Shown: positions 44,366-55,793 of the stretch, one piece after another
How positions within the stretch are numbered: position 1 is the first letter of the stretch
Layout of the letters: every line of letters starts with the position of its first letter
Assembly: GCA_024699855.1 (NCBI GenBank)
Contig: JAMPIQ010000003.1
Location: forward strand, 186,001 to 250,000
DNA length: 64,000 nt
Source: Aphelenchoides besseyi
Lineage: Eukaryota; Nematoda; Chromadorea; Rhabditida; Aphelenchoididae
Direction: 5' to 3'
Position numbers and translations under genes: made by a program
The notes under the pieces: model-generated
Told to the model about the DNA's origin: nothing
Databases searched by the model: none
Seen by the model: the letters and a program-made list of their open reading frames with translations, nothing else

Positions 44366-45396
44366 TATCCTAATGAGTTTGAATACCTGGAAACTTAAAT
44401 ACACATAACTTGTGCTTTATTGTGCATCAAATTTACAGCTAAACAAACTTCTTGCTGCACAAATGTGAATAATCAAAGTTCGATTCTGTTTAAATGAACC
44501 CGACGTTTCTGGTGCGCTTCTTTCAATCTCATCAATTCAAACAGTTACAAATAAACCGAAGATGATTTAAATGGTGAAATGTCATCAAAAAGACTGCTAC
44601 CACCACTTGGTTGTAGACAACCTGCGAGTAATTGTTGTTTCCAATCGAGCCAGTTTTCGACCAAAAAGTCTTGGAGTTTTAATTTCCAGTCGAACACCAA
44701 TCGTAGGCCACCACGTGTTGTGCGGTCGGACGGCAAAAAACGCGATTTGTTTTTGTTGATCGAAGTTTTTTCAATCGAACGACTTTGCCAGGAACTTTGT
44801 TGAATTGCGGTTGATAAGTTTCCTATTTGAATGCTTATTTGATGCGATAGAAGCTCAGATTGTTGCTATGCAGTTTGAAAGAAATGCAGTTGATGGCCGC
44901 TGATTTCATGCGCTAATTGCTTAACCATGTGCTTTTGTTTACGCAGATGTTGATTATGCAAAACAACGACGAAGGAAAGTTGCCGTTGAATTGAAATCAA
45001 ATTTATCGTTGTTCAATTGACGATAAGAATGTAAAGTCGATGTAAACAAATGTTGGGTCTTCTAATCAATTAACAACTATCTTACAATAAAGAACGAAGC
45101 TCAAACAAAAAAATAAAAAGAATAAAATTTAAGTCGAAGAAGTGAAAGTTAAACGCAGCAAACCGTTTTATTGATCGCCATATGAACGCATATGTCGAGA
45201 GACCCGACGAAGTTGGACTTTTTCTGCTATATTGGTTTGTAACGAAAATTTTGTCTGATTGCGCAATGCATTTTCTAAAATTGAAACGAAAGAAATTGAC
45301 CGGTCGATTGAAAATTAAACAAAGTGTCAAATTCGATTTATTGGATCTGCTGTTTCTCGACATCGTTACTCCTGTTTCCTTGACTAATTTCGTCAA
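44366..45396. other. Intergenic region with unassigned open frames
   Basis: Overlapping short frames exist on both strands at 44545-44803. A minus-strand stretch (KLKLQDFLVENWLDWKQQLL) looks protein-like but has no start or splice context. A plus-strand ATG frame (44579-44803) has no domain. Neither is strong enough to call. Confidence 0.3.
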
Positions 45397-45929
45397 ATGG
45401 GCCTCACTCGTGAACAAGTGCGATTCTGCTTTTCAACGAATATCGTCTCCGTCACTCGCCCGCCAAAGCCGCCGCCATGACCAACTTGGCACATGGAGCG
45501 CGAACAACCACCGAGAGGACGGCATGTCGATGGTTCAAAAAGTTCGACGATGGACTTGAGGATTTGGCCGATCAACCACGAACAGGACGTCCGCCAACGG
45601 TTCATCAAGCGACTATTCTCGACACTGTGGCCAATCGACCTGCGCAATCAACTCGCGAATTAACTATTGGTTGTTCTGCAATGGCCGTATGGAGGACATT
45701 GAGACGAATGGGCAAACAATTCTTTATGTCTACAATCACTAATGGTTACTCTCGTCTAGGTCTCTGGCATCGACGAGGACGCCGATTCAACGACGTCGAT
45801 CATGTCCGCCGGCCCCTGAACTCGTTCTTCGCCTCCCGTCATCACTCATTCTACTCGCGCGGAATCACCCAATTGCCTGAACGGTGGCGGCGAACTATCA
45901 ACGCACACGGTGACTATTTTTTGTCCTGA
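45397..45929 (+). pseudogene. Mariner transposase deletion derivative
   Basis: MGLTREQVRFCF starts at 45397. After a frameshift near 45430 the frame reads LRHSPAKAAAMTNLAHG, CRWFKKFDDGLEDLADQPRT, GRPPTV and RRMGK, the helix-turn-helix (HTH_48) half of a mariner transposase. The text then jumps to the C-terminal signature (FASRHHSFYSRGITQLPERW, ending GDYFLS with TGA at 45927-45929). The whole catalytic core between is missing. It is an internally deleted copy and cannot be functional. Confidence 0.75.
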
Positions 45930-46635
45930 TCCCTTGCGATCCCCGCGCGATTTCCCCAATCAGGACGCCACAATTCTCCCACTGCTCGCTGCCGCCGCAC
46001 AGCGCTTGTCTGAAATCTACTTTTGCTCCTCGACGCTCCCGGCGATTGATGTATTGTTAACTGCTTCTTATAATAAACTCTTCTTCTCTCACGACAGAAC
46101 ATTTTTAATGCTCGGTTAACAGATAATAAAGACCTCTAACCTACAACGGGAACCATACTTAGGACAGTGGCAGCTGAACAGTCAAACTTTATTCACACAC
46201 TTCCAACCGACCGGCCAATTTCTTTTATTCCAAATTTAGGTCATCCATGACGCGATCAGACATATTTTCGTTACAACCCAATAAAATGGAATTTCGAATG
46301 TGTTCGACAAAACGATGAAGCAATAAATCCAAATTTTTCGAACTTTGATTATTGTATTTGAATTTGCACGATGTAAAAACATTACTGTGGCCTTTCTTGA
46401 CTGTTCTTATTAGTAAGAATAGTTATTCTTTCAAGTTTTGAAATATTGCTACCGAGAACGTTTGTCTTCATCTTTTAAACTCCTCTTAGCTATTGAATAG
46501 TGAGTGATATTTATTTTGTCTTGAATAATATTTGGTGGTCTAAGTATGGGAAACAAGTTTGATTGTTACATTTATTTTTAAATCCAATACTATTGCAGCT
46601 TCTTAGCATTGATGTTCTTAAAGTAGCCGTGACAA
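45930..46635. other. Unassigned region
   Basis: The first 150 bases are GC-rich and may be the 3' flank of the mariner derivative. The rest is AT-rich. No gene is supported. Confidence 0.35.
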
Positions 46636-46819
46636 ACAGTGCAGGAATTTTGCAAAATTTGTTTCAAGACATTTGATACGTATGCGATTTTACCTGATTT
46701 GACCTATTTGGCTTTTTGTTCGCAGCTTCTTAGCTGCTCATTTTCATTTCATTTATTTTCGTTCTTGTTTGCGTGATTGGCGGCTGCTCCGTCTTTACGT
46801 CGGCGTCGGGGAAATACGA
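46636..46819 (+). repeat. Left arm of a 184-base inverted repeat pair
   Basis: The reverse complement of 53075-53258 matches this interval over 184 bases without visible differences. It begins ACAGTGCAGGAATTTTGC and ends GGGGAAATACGA. The two arms enclose about 6.3 kb that includes a mariner element and a LINE. No target duplication was found outside the arms. Confidence 0.88.
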
Positions 46820-46880
46820 AAACCAGGTAACTCGTGCATTATTGTGCGTTTTTTGCTAATAAAAAAATTTATCCACTCTA

Positions 46881-48260
46881 CAGGGTGGTTAAAAATGAAC
46901 TCCCACTTTTTTCCCGAAAAAAAATTTTTGAAATGAAAAATCGGTCTGTTTTCATTTCGAGATCACAATTTATTAACAGTAATGAGTTCATCGGATTTCC
47001 ACTTGTCCCCCTTGTCGATCCAGGCAGGTTTGAAGTCGCCGATGATAGTTGGCCATGACTCGTTCGCGCATTGGTCGATCTTGTCTTAATTGGTCGGCGA
47101 CTTCAACAATTGCCGTCCTCAACTCGTCGAGCGTTCTGGGACGCTGATCCGTGTTGAATATTCGGCCTTTCATGTAAGCCCAAAGCCAGAAATCACATGG
47201 TGTGAGATCTGGAGATCGAGGTGGCCAAGCCGCGGGTGATGGATGGGCACGGGTTCCTCTTCCAATCCACCGCCCCGGGAATTCACGATCGAGCAAAGTC
47301 AGAACGTTGTTCCCAATATGACACGGGGCGCCATCTTGTTGGAACAAGATGTTGTGAAAATTGGGCCAACCCCTAAGGGTTGGCAGGATCTTGTTAACCA
47401 GGGTTTGTTCCAACGACTGGGAGTTGATTCCCCGTTGACCGGCTGATGGTTCCCAAAAAATTGGGCCAATCACGCCTTCAATGCCAACGCCCATCCACAC
47501 CGTCACTTTCGGGGAGGGAAAACGACAGGTATCGAACCAATGCGGGTTGGAATCTGCCCACATGATCCAATCGTGCCGATTCACACCCCCATCCAAATGA
47601 AAGTGGGCTTCATCGGTGAATAACAAGTTATTCAACCGATCCGGATCAGCCGCCAGACGCATCAACTCGTCTCGGGCAAAATTCATTCGCGTGGCGGGAT
47701 CTGGAGCGTCGAGAGCGTGTGCCATCTGAAGATGGTAGGGACGCATCTTCAGGTCTTCTTTGAGGATAAGCTGGAGTGTGCTTCGTGACATCTGAGTGGT
47801 TGGCTCGTCTTCTCCATCACCACTGGGTCCAATAACGAACGGATTGCGCCTCGTTGAAAGATGAGGGTTGGCCGCGAACGCTTCTCGAACATCTTCAATT
47901 GCTTCTGCGTTTCGAACACGCCTAAAGGGCAATGAAAAAAAAAAGCAAAACTCGAACTCACTTGGACTTGTGCATACCGCGCTCGCCGTGCACTGAACCA
48001 GTGGCGTAGAAGTTTTCCACCCATTTTTGGATGGTTTTGCGATCGGGGTTACGAGCATCATCATCTCCGGCATCGCGACGAATTCGTTTGACAAACTTGA
48101 CGTAACAGTACGCCTCCTCAATGAACACACCAACAAACTTCGCTTTTTCTTGAGCACTGTAGCCCATAACGATTTAACAAAACTAACCGATTTTTCCAAT
48201 TTTTCATTTCAAAAATTTTTTTTTCGGGAAAAAAGTGGGAGTTCATTTTTAACCACCCTG
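46881..48260 (-). mobile_element. Mariner-superfamily transposon, apparently intact
   Basis: The 1,380-base element has terminal inverted repeats of about 59 bases beginning CAGGGTGGTTAAAAATGAAC. These are nearly identical at both ends, with a TA duplication at 46879-46880 and 48261-48262. The only gene inside is an unbroken transposase on the minus strand. Confidence 0.92.
46988..48167 (-). CDS. Mariner/IS630-type transposase, full length
   Basis: Two exons (47962-48167 and 46988-47921) join through a 40-base GT-AG intron to 379 residues with no stop or shift. The N-terminus has a helix-turn-helix (RKTIQKWVENFYATGSVHGE). The catalytic acidic residues lie in LLFTDEAHFHLDGGVNRHDW, NILFQQDGAPCHIGNNV and WPPRSPDLTPCDFWLWAYMK. 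The third residue is Asp, about 46 positions after the second, so this is a DDD-type member rather than a Tc1 DDE. The end is RRLQTCLDRQGGQVEIR. The intact frame and near-identical TIRs suggest recent activity. Confidence 0.9.
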
Positions 48261-48277
48261 TAGATATTAAAAACAAT

Positions 48278-48424
48278 TTATTCTTCATCATCTGCAGAAT
48301 CCCAGTCTTCAAATTCTTCTTCAAAAATCGCGTCCGCTGAATTTTCTAGCGGTAACTCGTCGTAATCTACTGGTTCAAGTGATCGTTGGACTTTTACAAC
48401 TCGATCATTGAGCAACCTTTTTCA
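48278..48424 (-). pseudogene. Acidic C-terminal protein fragment, possibly of a transposase
   Basis: The minus-strand frame reads LLNDRVVKVQRSLEPVDYDE, then an acidic tail EEEFEDWDSADDEE with TAA at 48278-48280, immediately beyond the mariner right end. Acidic tails of this kind end pogo/Tigger-like transposases. No upstream catalytic part is present, so this is only a fragment. Confidence 0.35.
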
Positions 48425-48559
48425 TTTCCACGTGACTTGTGTTTTCGTTCGATCATCTGTCCGCTAGAACGCGAAAAAGATTCCTCGATTCTTTCGATAA
48501 TCCTCGTGCCATCACTTTCACACAAATTATTGTAATTTGAATTAAATTTGAATTTATTC

Positions 48560-51500
48560 CAAGCTCAACAGATAAATGAACAATAAGTGTGCAAGTAAAA
48601 TTCTGTGTTGGTGGAGATCGGCTGTCAGTTCGTCTTCGCCGTCGTCTTTTCTGTTCGTTGTCATCGTGGGTTAACAAACATCTTTTTGAGCTGTTACCAT
48701 CGATCGGAGTTGCTCGCCACGGATGTCCATTCTCGGAGTTGGGAGACCTTGTGGTAGCCGGTGTGCTTGCGGATCTCATCTTCCCATCGAGTTTTCGGGC
48801 GCCCATCTCCGAATCTTCTTTTGGTTTGTGGGGTCCATGTTGTCAGGCTTTGGGTCCACCGGTTGTCATTTCGTTGAAAGAGCCGCCCTGCGAATTGCCA
48901 TTTACGTTTCCGGGCAGCTGAAACAACGTCCGTTAGTAATGTTATGCTTCGAACCTACGCCGCCGGTTTCTTGTCCCGCAGTTTCACTCCGATCATTCGC
49001 CGTTCCATGGCCTTTTGTGTTCTTGCCAGACGCTCCATTTCGGTTTTCGTGAGTGCATAGGACTCACAACTGTAGAGTAGTTGAGCCAAGATGCACTGGT
49101 TGAAGAAGCGTCGTTTCAATTGGTTAGCGACATTCTTGTCTGTCAGGAACACTTTCATCTTGCCGAAAGTTGACCATGCTGCTCCAATGCGTCGACCAAT
49201 GTTCTTGCTGTGCGTTCTCGGGAAGTGGATAAGTTGGCCAAGGTAGTTGAAGCATTTGACTCGTTCGATCGTTTCGCCGTCGAGAGTAATGTCGACGGTG
49301 GCGTGTTCGTTGTTTCGGTATACGTTCATCCATTTTGTTTTGGCCGGGTTGACTTGGAGCCAACGGTTGCGCACCTGCTCGCGAGTTTGTTGACCATCGT
49401 TTCGAGTTGTTTCGGATGGTGGGCGATGAGTGCAATGTCGTCGGCGTACGCAAGCCATCGGAGTTGCCGGTTGTCGATGTTCAGTCCTTCGTTCGGGCTC
49501 CAGTTGATTTGATCGATGGAGTGCTGGAGGACGAGGATGAATATGAGAGGCGAGAGTGAATCGCCTTGTCTCACGCCTCGTTGGATGTTGAACTCGGCGT
49601 TTTCGTTTCCGATTTTCAGTGACGACCTTCCGGCAGCGTAGAGCGTCTTGATCATTGCTCTTGTGTCTCCATCGACTCCATAGTGCTCGAGGGCTGCCCA
49701 TATTGCGTCGAACTCTACCGTGTCGAACGCTTTCTTGAAATCCACGAACAGAAGCGCTGCGGCTTGATGGTATTCGTAGCATTTTTCGATGATCATGTTG
49801 ATGGAGTGGATGTGGTCGATAGTAGAGAACGAATGACGAAAACCGGCTTGTTCCGGCGGTAGATGTTCAGCCACGGCTTCTTCAACTCGGCTAGTGATTG
49901 CACGAGTGATAGCCTTGTACATAGTGGGCAGTAGACTGATCGGGCGGTAGTTCGAAATGTCGTAGCGATCACCGGACTTGAAGAGGGGTATGGTCGCGAC
50001 ATGAGCAAAGTCGGACGGCACAAACCCAGTTTCGACCATTCGGTTGAACAGCGATGCAATCTGGGAGGCAACGATTTCCATCGAGTACTTCGTGGCTTTG
50101 GAACGGATGCCGTCAATTCCCGGGGCTGTATTACCTTTGATCCGTTTGGCTGCTTTTGTAAGTTCGTCACTGGAAAGAGGACGGGCCAGCGGGGTTTTGT
50201 GTTCGTACTTGAACTCACCGTTTGTAGCCGCATAGAGTGTTGAGTAAAACGATGCGGCCACGTTTGCTGCGCTTTTCGTTGTTGTGGTGAGCGTACCGTC
50301 CGGTTTCCGAAGTTGCGTCATCACTTGCCGTTGAGTAGTTATTTCGAAGCGGCCTCTTTTAAGTCGGTTACGCTCAATCGCTCGTTCGAAAACCGCAATG
50401 TGGTGGCGGTGCAGATCGTCGCGAAATGACCAGCGAACGGCTTTGTTCAGTACTCGAAACGCGACTAGAGCCATCGGTGAACCATCGAGTCCGAATTTTG
50501 CGTCTCTTCGTTGCTGGAGGAGCGTGCGTGTTCGATCTGAAACACGAGAGATTGGTTTCCATCGTGTCTCCGCAAAATTAGCCGCGTCTTGTAGAGCAGT
50601 TCTGAGTTTGCGCCATTCAGTCTCAATTGCCGTTCTTGTTGTTCGTTCCTCGGTGTTCGGATGTGCGACCACTGGATTCAGGGCTAGTCGGACTTTGAGC
50701 GGGACCTCAGCGTAGTCTGCCGGCAGTTGACGGGTACGGCGTTTCGATCGTTTGACGGGACCCATTTTGAAATCGGCACGTACGAGTCGGTGGTCGGAGT
50801 TGCCATTGAACTTGTTGATTGCTTGTACGTTGGTAATGGTTGGTAGTTTTCGCACCAAAAAGTAGTCAATTTCAGCTTTGAGATTGAGCCCTTCCGAATG
50901 TCATGTCCATCTTCGCGTTCGCGGTTTTCGCAAGAACGAGTTAGCGATGTAGAAACGTTCCGATTGCGCAAAGTCGCTCATCGCTTTGCCTCGTGCGTTG
51001 CGTGTTCCCATGCATTGACGGCCAACAAATTGTTGAGCGGGTTGGTCGTTGCCGATCTTCGCGTTCCAGTCACCCATGATCACGTCGTGCTGGTACCGTC
51101 GAGAGTGAGCTACGGCGGTGCGGAGGTCGTCGAGAAACAATTCGAAAGCATCTTCATCGTTCTGTTTGTTGCCAGTTGTTGCAGGAGCGTAGATTTGGGT
51201 GATTCTGACGAGTTGACCGTTGAGAAGGCGGAGATCGATTTGAGCGATGCGGTCGGTCGGGAAGCGCGTGGCAACGACCAGCCGGTCGATGTGATCGGGC
51301 ACCAAAAAACCGACACCCGCGAACGTTGCGCCGGTTGTTTCGCTGCCTGAGTGGTAGAAGTGGATCCCACTGTCGTTTCTGTGTACATGCAAGACGCCGC
51401 GTCGTCTGGTTGATGAGAGGCCAACGATGTCGACAGAGATGTTCGGCAGTTCCGCTTCCAGGGCGGTGAGACGGTCTTCCGTGGCGATGCTTCGGCAGTT

Positions 51501-51640
51501 GAAGGTAGCGATTCGTACCGATTCTTTGGATAGACGACGATGTCGGTGACGGTGACATTGTCGATAATTGGCAGATGACATTGGTGGATGCCTGACCGGG
51601 GCCCGCCACGGTTTGTCCCGGGGCACGCAATCAATCGTAG
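48560..51640 (-). mobile_element. Second RTE-type LINE, degraded
   Basis: A minus-strand EN-RT element of about 3.1 kb. The 3' end is near 48560, with an AATAAATTCAAATT tail. It is clearly diverged from the LINE at 33.6 kb but has the same domain order. No target duplication was found, so the limits are approximate. Confidence 0.8.
48740..51626 (-). pseudogene. RTE endonuclease-reverse transcriptase with frameshifts
   Basis: The endonuclease half (51530-50901) has VRIATFNCRSIATEDRL, VDIVGLSSTRRRG, VIMGDWNAKIGND and the end RKPRTRRWT. A shift near 50900 leads to FNGNSDHRLVRADF, and then the RT: YRPISLLPTMYKAITRA, FVDFKKAFDTVEFDA, QRGVRQGDSLSPLIF and LAYADDIALIAH. A second shift near 49380 leads to NPAKTKWMNVYRNNE and YLGQLIHFPRTHSKNIGRRI. 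A third, near 48950, leads to the C-terminal RPKTRWEDEIRKHTGYHKV. All catalytic motifs survive, but three shifts make it inactive as assembled. Confidence 0.82.
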
Positions 51641-52763
51641 AAAAAGAAAAAATTGGAGCGAAAAAAGCACCCGACCTCTCGCTAGCTGTCCGATTTCGCG
51701 TGTGTTATTGTAATTATGGTGTAATATAGAAAGAATTGTGCGTAGACGAAAAGTGTGGAGTGGGCTACAAGGAACAATCGAATAGATGAAAGATTTTGAG
51801 ACACTTACTAAAACTTTTGTTTTGGTCGATACGAAATACAAGTGCAATGAAAATTTTCGATGAGCGACGTGGTCATTCTATGGCTTGTTTTTTCTAGATC
51901 ATCTAGAAACTTTTTTTATAACAAGTTTTTCAAGAGTATTCCGTAAGCAGGGCTTTCTCGTTCGATAGCTATTCGATCACCAGAAAGACTCGCGGCTTTG
52001 CCGCTCGCTTTCTTTACTTGTGTTTTGTGTGGGTTAAACTTGCGGCTTTGTCGCATGCTTACTTGTAAACAATAACAAAAAATTCAACAATTAACCGGTA
52101 AAAGGCACTGAAATCAAGAAATCAGAAACTTGAAATTACATCGATCGTATCTCTGCGAATAGCTGTTTTGGAGACATGTATTAAATACCGATGTAACGCT
52201 CATTAGTTGAGTTTTCTAGAATTCTAATATGCGTCTGTCAAAGCACGACAAAAAATTACAACAACTACCTCTCGATTCGCACTGAAACCGAAAAAATCTG
52301 TAATCTCACATCATATTGGTTCGAATATCTATCTTCGAGTTGCGTATTATATACTGTTGTAACGCTCATTAGATGAGCTTTCTGGATTGCTAATATACAT
52401 ATTAGAGAAACATCTTAACAACCAAAATATGTGAACCCGCATTTGGAGCAAAAATGAACAGAAAATTTCTACCAAAGTTAATAACTTCATTGTAATTATT
52501 TTATATGCTGTCATATATTGCATGTCGATGAGCCCTACTGATGCGCACAACGCTATGTTCTTTCAAGGCAATCGGCTCAAGTTTCGATATGGTTTGATCA
52601 GAAAAACCGATTTCAGTGTTAATTTCAAGTCAAAAATTTACTCAGTAAAAGTTAGTATCTTGCAAACAAATGTCAAATACGTACTCTCCATACTCAAATC
52701 TATAAGTTGAAAACCTTTGTTTTTGCTCAAACTTTCAAAAGCGTCACCCCATCACCATCACCA
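51641..52763. other. Non-coding region with short tandem-like repeats
   Basis: A motif containing GCGGCTTTG(C/T)CGC followed by TTTACTTGT-like sequence occurs twice within about 51984-52070. A longer unit containing TGTAACGCTCATTAG occurs at about 52192 and 52358 (period 166). No gene is supported. Confidence 0.4.
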
Positions 52764-53037
52764 TCATTGCCGATTAGTTAGGGGAACAGGCAGATTCAAA
52801 TGTTCACATTCCGTAATTGCGTTAATAATGAGGTCTGTTGGTGGTAATTCGAGGTAATGATTGGATAAATTGTTCATTATATCCCAATTCTTCAGCCACT
52901 GTAGTACGACAAGAGTATCAAGTTCGAAATGCCGGTTCATTTTTCCTTTTCAGATTTACCTCGCAAGCCGGACACAAGCCTTTGTATTTGATAGGATAAG
53001 ACATCAAATTAGCTGAATTGAAGATTATAACACCCAT
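52764..53037 (-). CDS. Putative small spliced protein, unknown family
   Basis: The ATG at 53037 starts MGVIIFNSANLMSYPIKYKG with a CPAC pair. A GTAAAT donor leads through an intron of about 60 bases to an exon reading WLKNWDIMNNLSNHYLELPP and ending PVPLTNRQ with TGA at 52764. The exon 1 and 2 phases agree. It lies just inside the right arm of the 184-base inverted repeat and may be part of the element those arms bound. The family is unknown. Confidence 0.35.
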
Positions 53038-53074
53038 AATTTAAAATTTATATCTTACCAAATAACCAAATCGC

Positions 53075-53258
53075 TCGTATTTCCCCGACGCCGACGTAAA
53101 GACGGAGCAGCCGCCAATCACGCAAACAAGAACGAAAATAAATGAAATGAAAATGAGCAGCTAAGAAGCTGCGAACAAAAAGCCAAATAGGTCAAATCAG
53201 GTAAAATCGCATACGTATCAAATGTCTTGAAACAAATTTTGCAAAATTCCTGCACTGT
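53075..53258 (-). repeat. Right arm of the 184-base inverted repeat pair
   Basis: Reverse complement of 46636-46819 over 184 bases. Confidence 0.88.
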
Positions 53259-53988
53259 GTTAGAATTGATTTATTAGAACAATTAAACACATAAAAGGGG
53301 GGTCGGGGAGCAAAAATGTGGAAAAACGGAAACAACTACGAATAGGCCTAAGAAGGTGAGAAAAAAAGGGAGTGACCGCCGTTTTATCTCGCCACTGCAA
53401 GGGGGCGGAGTCGCCGGGGTTGGTTCTGGCGACTCGCGTCCTTGCAGTCGCGACAACTGTTTGTCACGCCTACTTTAAAATTCACGATTTTAATGCTGTT
53501 GATGTAATCAAATATTCGTGTCCAGATGACAAATTTTAGTTCTCAATTTAGCTTTGAAGTTTGTACTCTAATTGTTATGAAATAATCTTGAAATATTTTT
53601 GTTCATGAAACTCATTTTTTATCAACAATTTCATCATACAATCAACATAATCGAACAAATTTAAAACAAGATCGACGCTTTTTGGTTGTGTGGGCCCAGT
53701 AATCGAACTTATTGGAATCCAATTCTTCTTTTGCAAAATCAAAAGTGTGTTGATTGTATATTAGCGAATCGGTCATACGAATAGCAGTCATGTAGCGATA
53801 ATACTGTGCAAATGTGATCTTTTGTTGTTTTCATTCTTTAATTCAATTCCACATCTTCCTTTTCATGTAGGAAAATAAAGCGGAAACAACATACTTTCAG
53901 CATGTTTCTCAAACGTTTTGATGCTCTTGAACTCTTTTTCTCGTTGGCTAATGGCCGATTTTTCCGCTGTGGTATTTCGTTGTTCGAA
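53259..53988. other. Unassigned region
   Basis: A GC-rich stretch at about 53290-53475 is followed by AT-rich sequence. No gene or recognised repeat is seen. Confidence 0.35.
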
Positions 53989-54585
53989 CTAAGCACAATA
54001 CTGCTGCGACTTTGTTACATTTGCAAGGTTAAAGGGTCGCTTGCCAACATTGTTTACATCGAATAGCAAACGAATTTTTGGAGGATCTTCTTCTTTTTGC
54101 CTAGCTTTGTCATTAACCTCTTTCTTGACTTCAGACATTGTTTTGAAACTGTGATAGCAGAGATTCACTTGATAAAGTATTTGATCGGTGTTACGCATTA
54201 CCCGCTCATCGCAGCCTCTATTAGCGCTCATGTTCAACCTTTCTTGTATCGACTCTTCATTGTCCAAAATGAACAACTGAGCATACGATGGTCTTTCGTT
54301 TAAATCGGGAAGTGATACCAAATTCACAGTATGATAAATTTGTCCTTGAATTCGATAAGCAAATGGCAATGTGCTTTGATCCAAAATCCGAGCTTTCATT
54401 GATGCAAATGCAAAAGAATTGTTGTAGTTTTGCGGCTTCTCGTGAAACAGTTTACTGTCAGTTTTCGCAACATTACACTTTTTCTTTTTCGATTGCGGCT
54501 TTGCCAACAGATCATATAACTCAACTGGATAACCATCGAATGCGTTCTTCAATTCGATCTTTCCAAACGAACAACATTTACTCAA
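53989..54585 (-). pseudogene. Truncated Helitron Rep-helicase N-terminal fragment
   Basis: The 198-codon minus-strand frame resembles the pre-Rep region of the plus-strand Helitron downstream. Shared features include YNNSFAFASMKARI (YNNAFRFASTVTEE in the other copy), IQGQIYHTVNLVSLPDLNER (RQHGDLYHLINLSALP) and a Tyr/Phe-rich QVNLCYHSFKTM segment. The sequences are diverged, so this is a separate and older insertion. No Rep or helicase motifs follow. It lies head to head with the large Helitron. Confidence 0.7.
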
Positions 54586-55198
54586 ACTTTATTTTTGGGT
54601 ATTCACAATGTGTTCTCCTTTGAAAAGTTTTTCATTATAATGTTTGCATTCCAAAGACAAATCACCACAGAAGAAAGGCAACCCCACGCTATTTCAAAAT
54701 GAGCAGGGCTCCGCCCTCTGCGAAATATTTCGAAATCGTCTGCGCACCCGCCCTCTGCGTTTCTTTCGAAATCTTCTGCGCTCCCGCCTTCGGCGTCAAC
54801 CGGCGATCAGGTACCGTATGCCGCGAGCCCTTCACTCGGGTCACAGGCAACTGAGCCGTTCTGAATTGAAAACTAAAAAGAGGAAGCGTTTTATGCTCCG
54901 CCCCGAGCACAATCCAATGGCCGCGTGCCCGCCAATGATTCAGGTTTGCCTTCAATCACGTGAATTTTGTACTCCCAACCCGAGGGACGTTTGCTTGATA
55001 TCCCCTCACTAATAGGAGAAAGTTTGTCATCATGTCCCATTTGGCCCAGTATCTCAAGAACGAATAAAGCTTATCACGTAAAAAAAATCAGTGAATGCGC
55101 ACCATGAGAAATAGCTGATTTGATAAATATTTGTTGTAAATTTAATTAAAATTTATAAAGTTATTGAAATTTTACTAAAACCTAGAAAATATGTCCAA
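54586..55198. other. Spacer with a GC-rich imperfect repeat
   Basis: At about 54706-54790 a unit of about 37 bases (GCCCTCTGCG...TTTCGAAATC.TCTGCG) is repeated twice, with a partial third copy. The rest shows no gene. Confidence 0.4.
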
Positions 55199-55269
55199 GC
55201 GCCCGTGGTGTAGAGGCAAAACGGTAGCATTGGATCAGGGGGACGCAGGTTCGATCCCGAGTCGCGTCA
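55199..55269 (+). other. tRNA-like sequence with pol III A and B boxes
   Basis: TGGTGTAGAGG fits the A box and GGTTCGATCC the B box at normal tRNA spacing. The acceptor and anticodon stems do not pair properly, so this is a tRNA pseudogene or the head of a SINE. Confidence 0.45.
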
Positions 55270-55793
55270 TACAATTCTTTCTGTTGTTGGACGATAAACA
55301 TTGACATCTGTAATGACTACAATTAATCGATTTTTAATTTAATCTAATTTCTGCAATTTATTTTTCTATTCGTTCAAAATTTTGTTTAAATTTTGTCCAA
55401 AGGTCTTCTATTTGAATGTTTCTTAATCGATGTTATTTTTGCGCAATTTCTCTGACGTCTTTTCCGCCCGACAGTTGAACTGCTCACACAACAACCAGTT
55501 TCTACCAGTCCGTTTCGTCGGATCGGCTGACTAGCCAAACGGTTCAGTTTCTTTCAATCGAATGCCATCACTTCAGTTTGAAATGCAAATTACATACGAT
55601 TATATAATTGAAACTGCTGTTAGAAGCAAACATAGTAATGAAAATATAATACGATATATGATGAAATCAATTGCTATGAATGCGAAGAGTTTGATAATTC
55701 AAGAATGTTCAGTGATTACAAGCAAAACGTGACTGATCGACGCTAATACCAAATAACGAAATTAAACGTTGAATAACAACCCTAATATTTTAC
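55270..55793. other. AT-rich region upstream of the Helitron genes
   Basis: No gene is seen. It may include the 5' end of the Helitron, which I could not define. Confidence 0.35.

Noticed and set aside
52740..52765. CAC/ATC-rich run as a CRISPR or microsatellite array
   Set aside because: Only a few short units; no repeat-spacer structure.
46636..53258. hAT element, based on arms that start near CAGTG
   Set aside because: No 8-base duplication flanks the arms and no hAT transposase was found inside.
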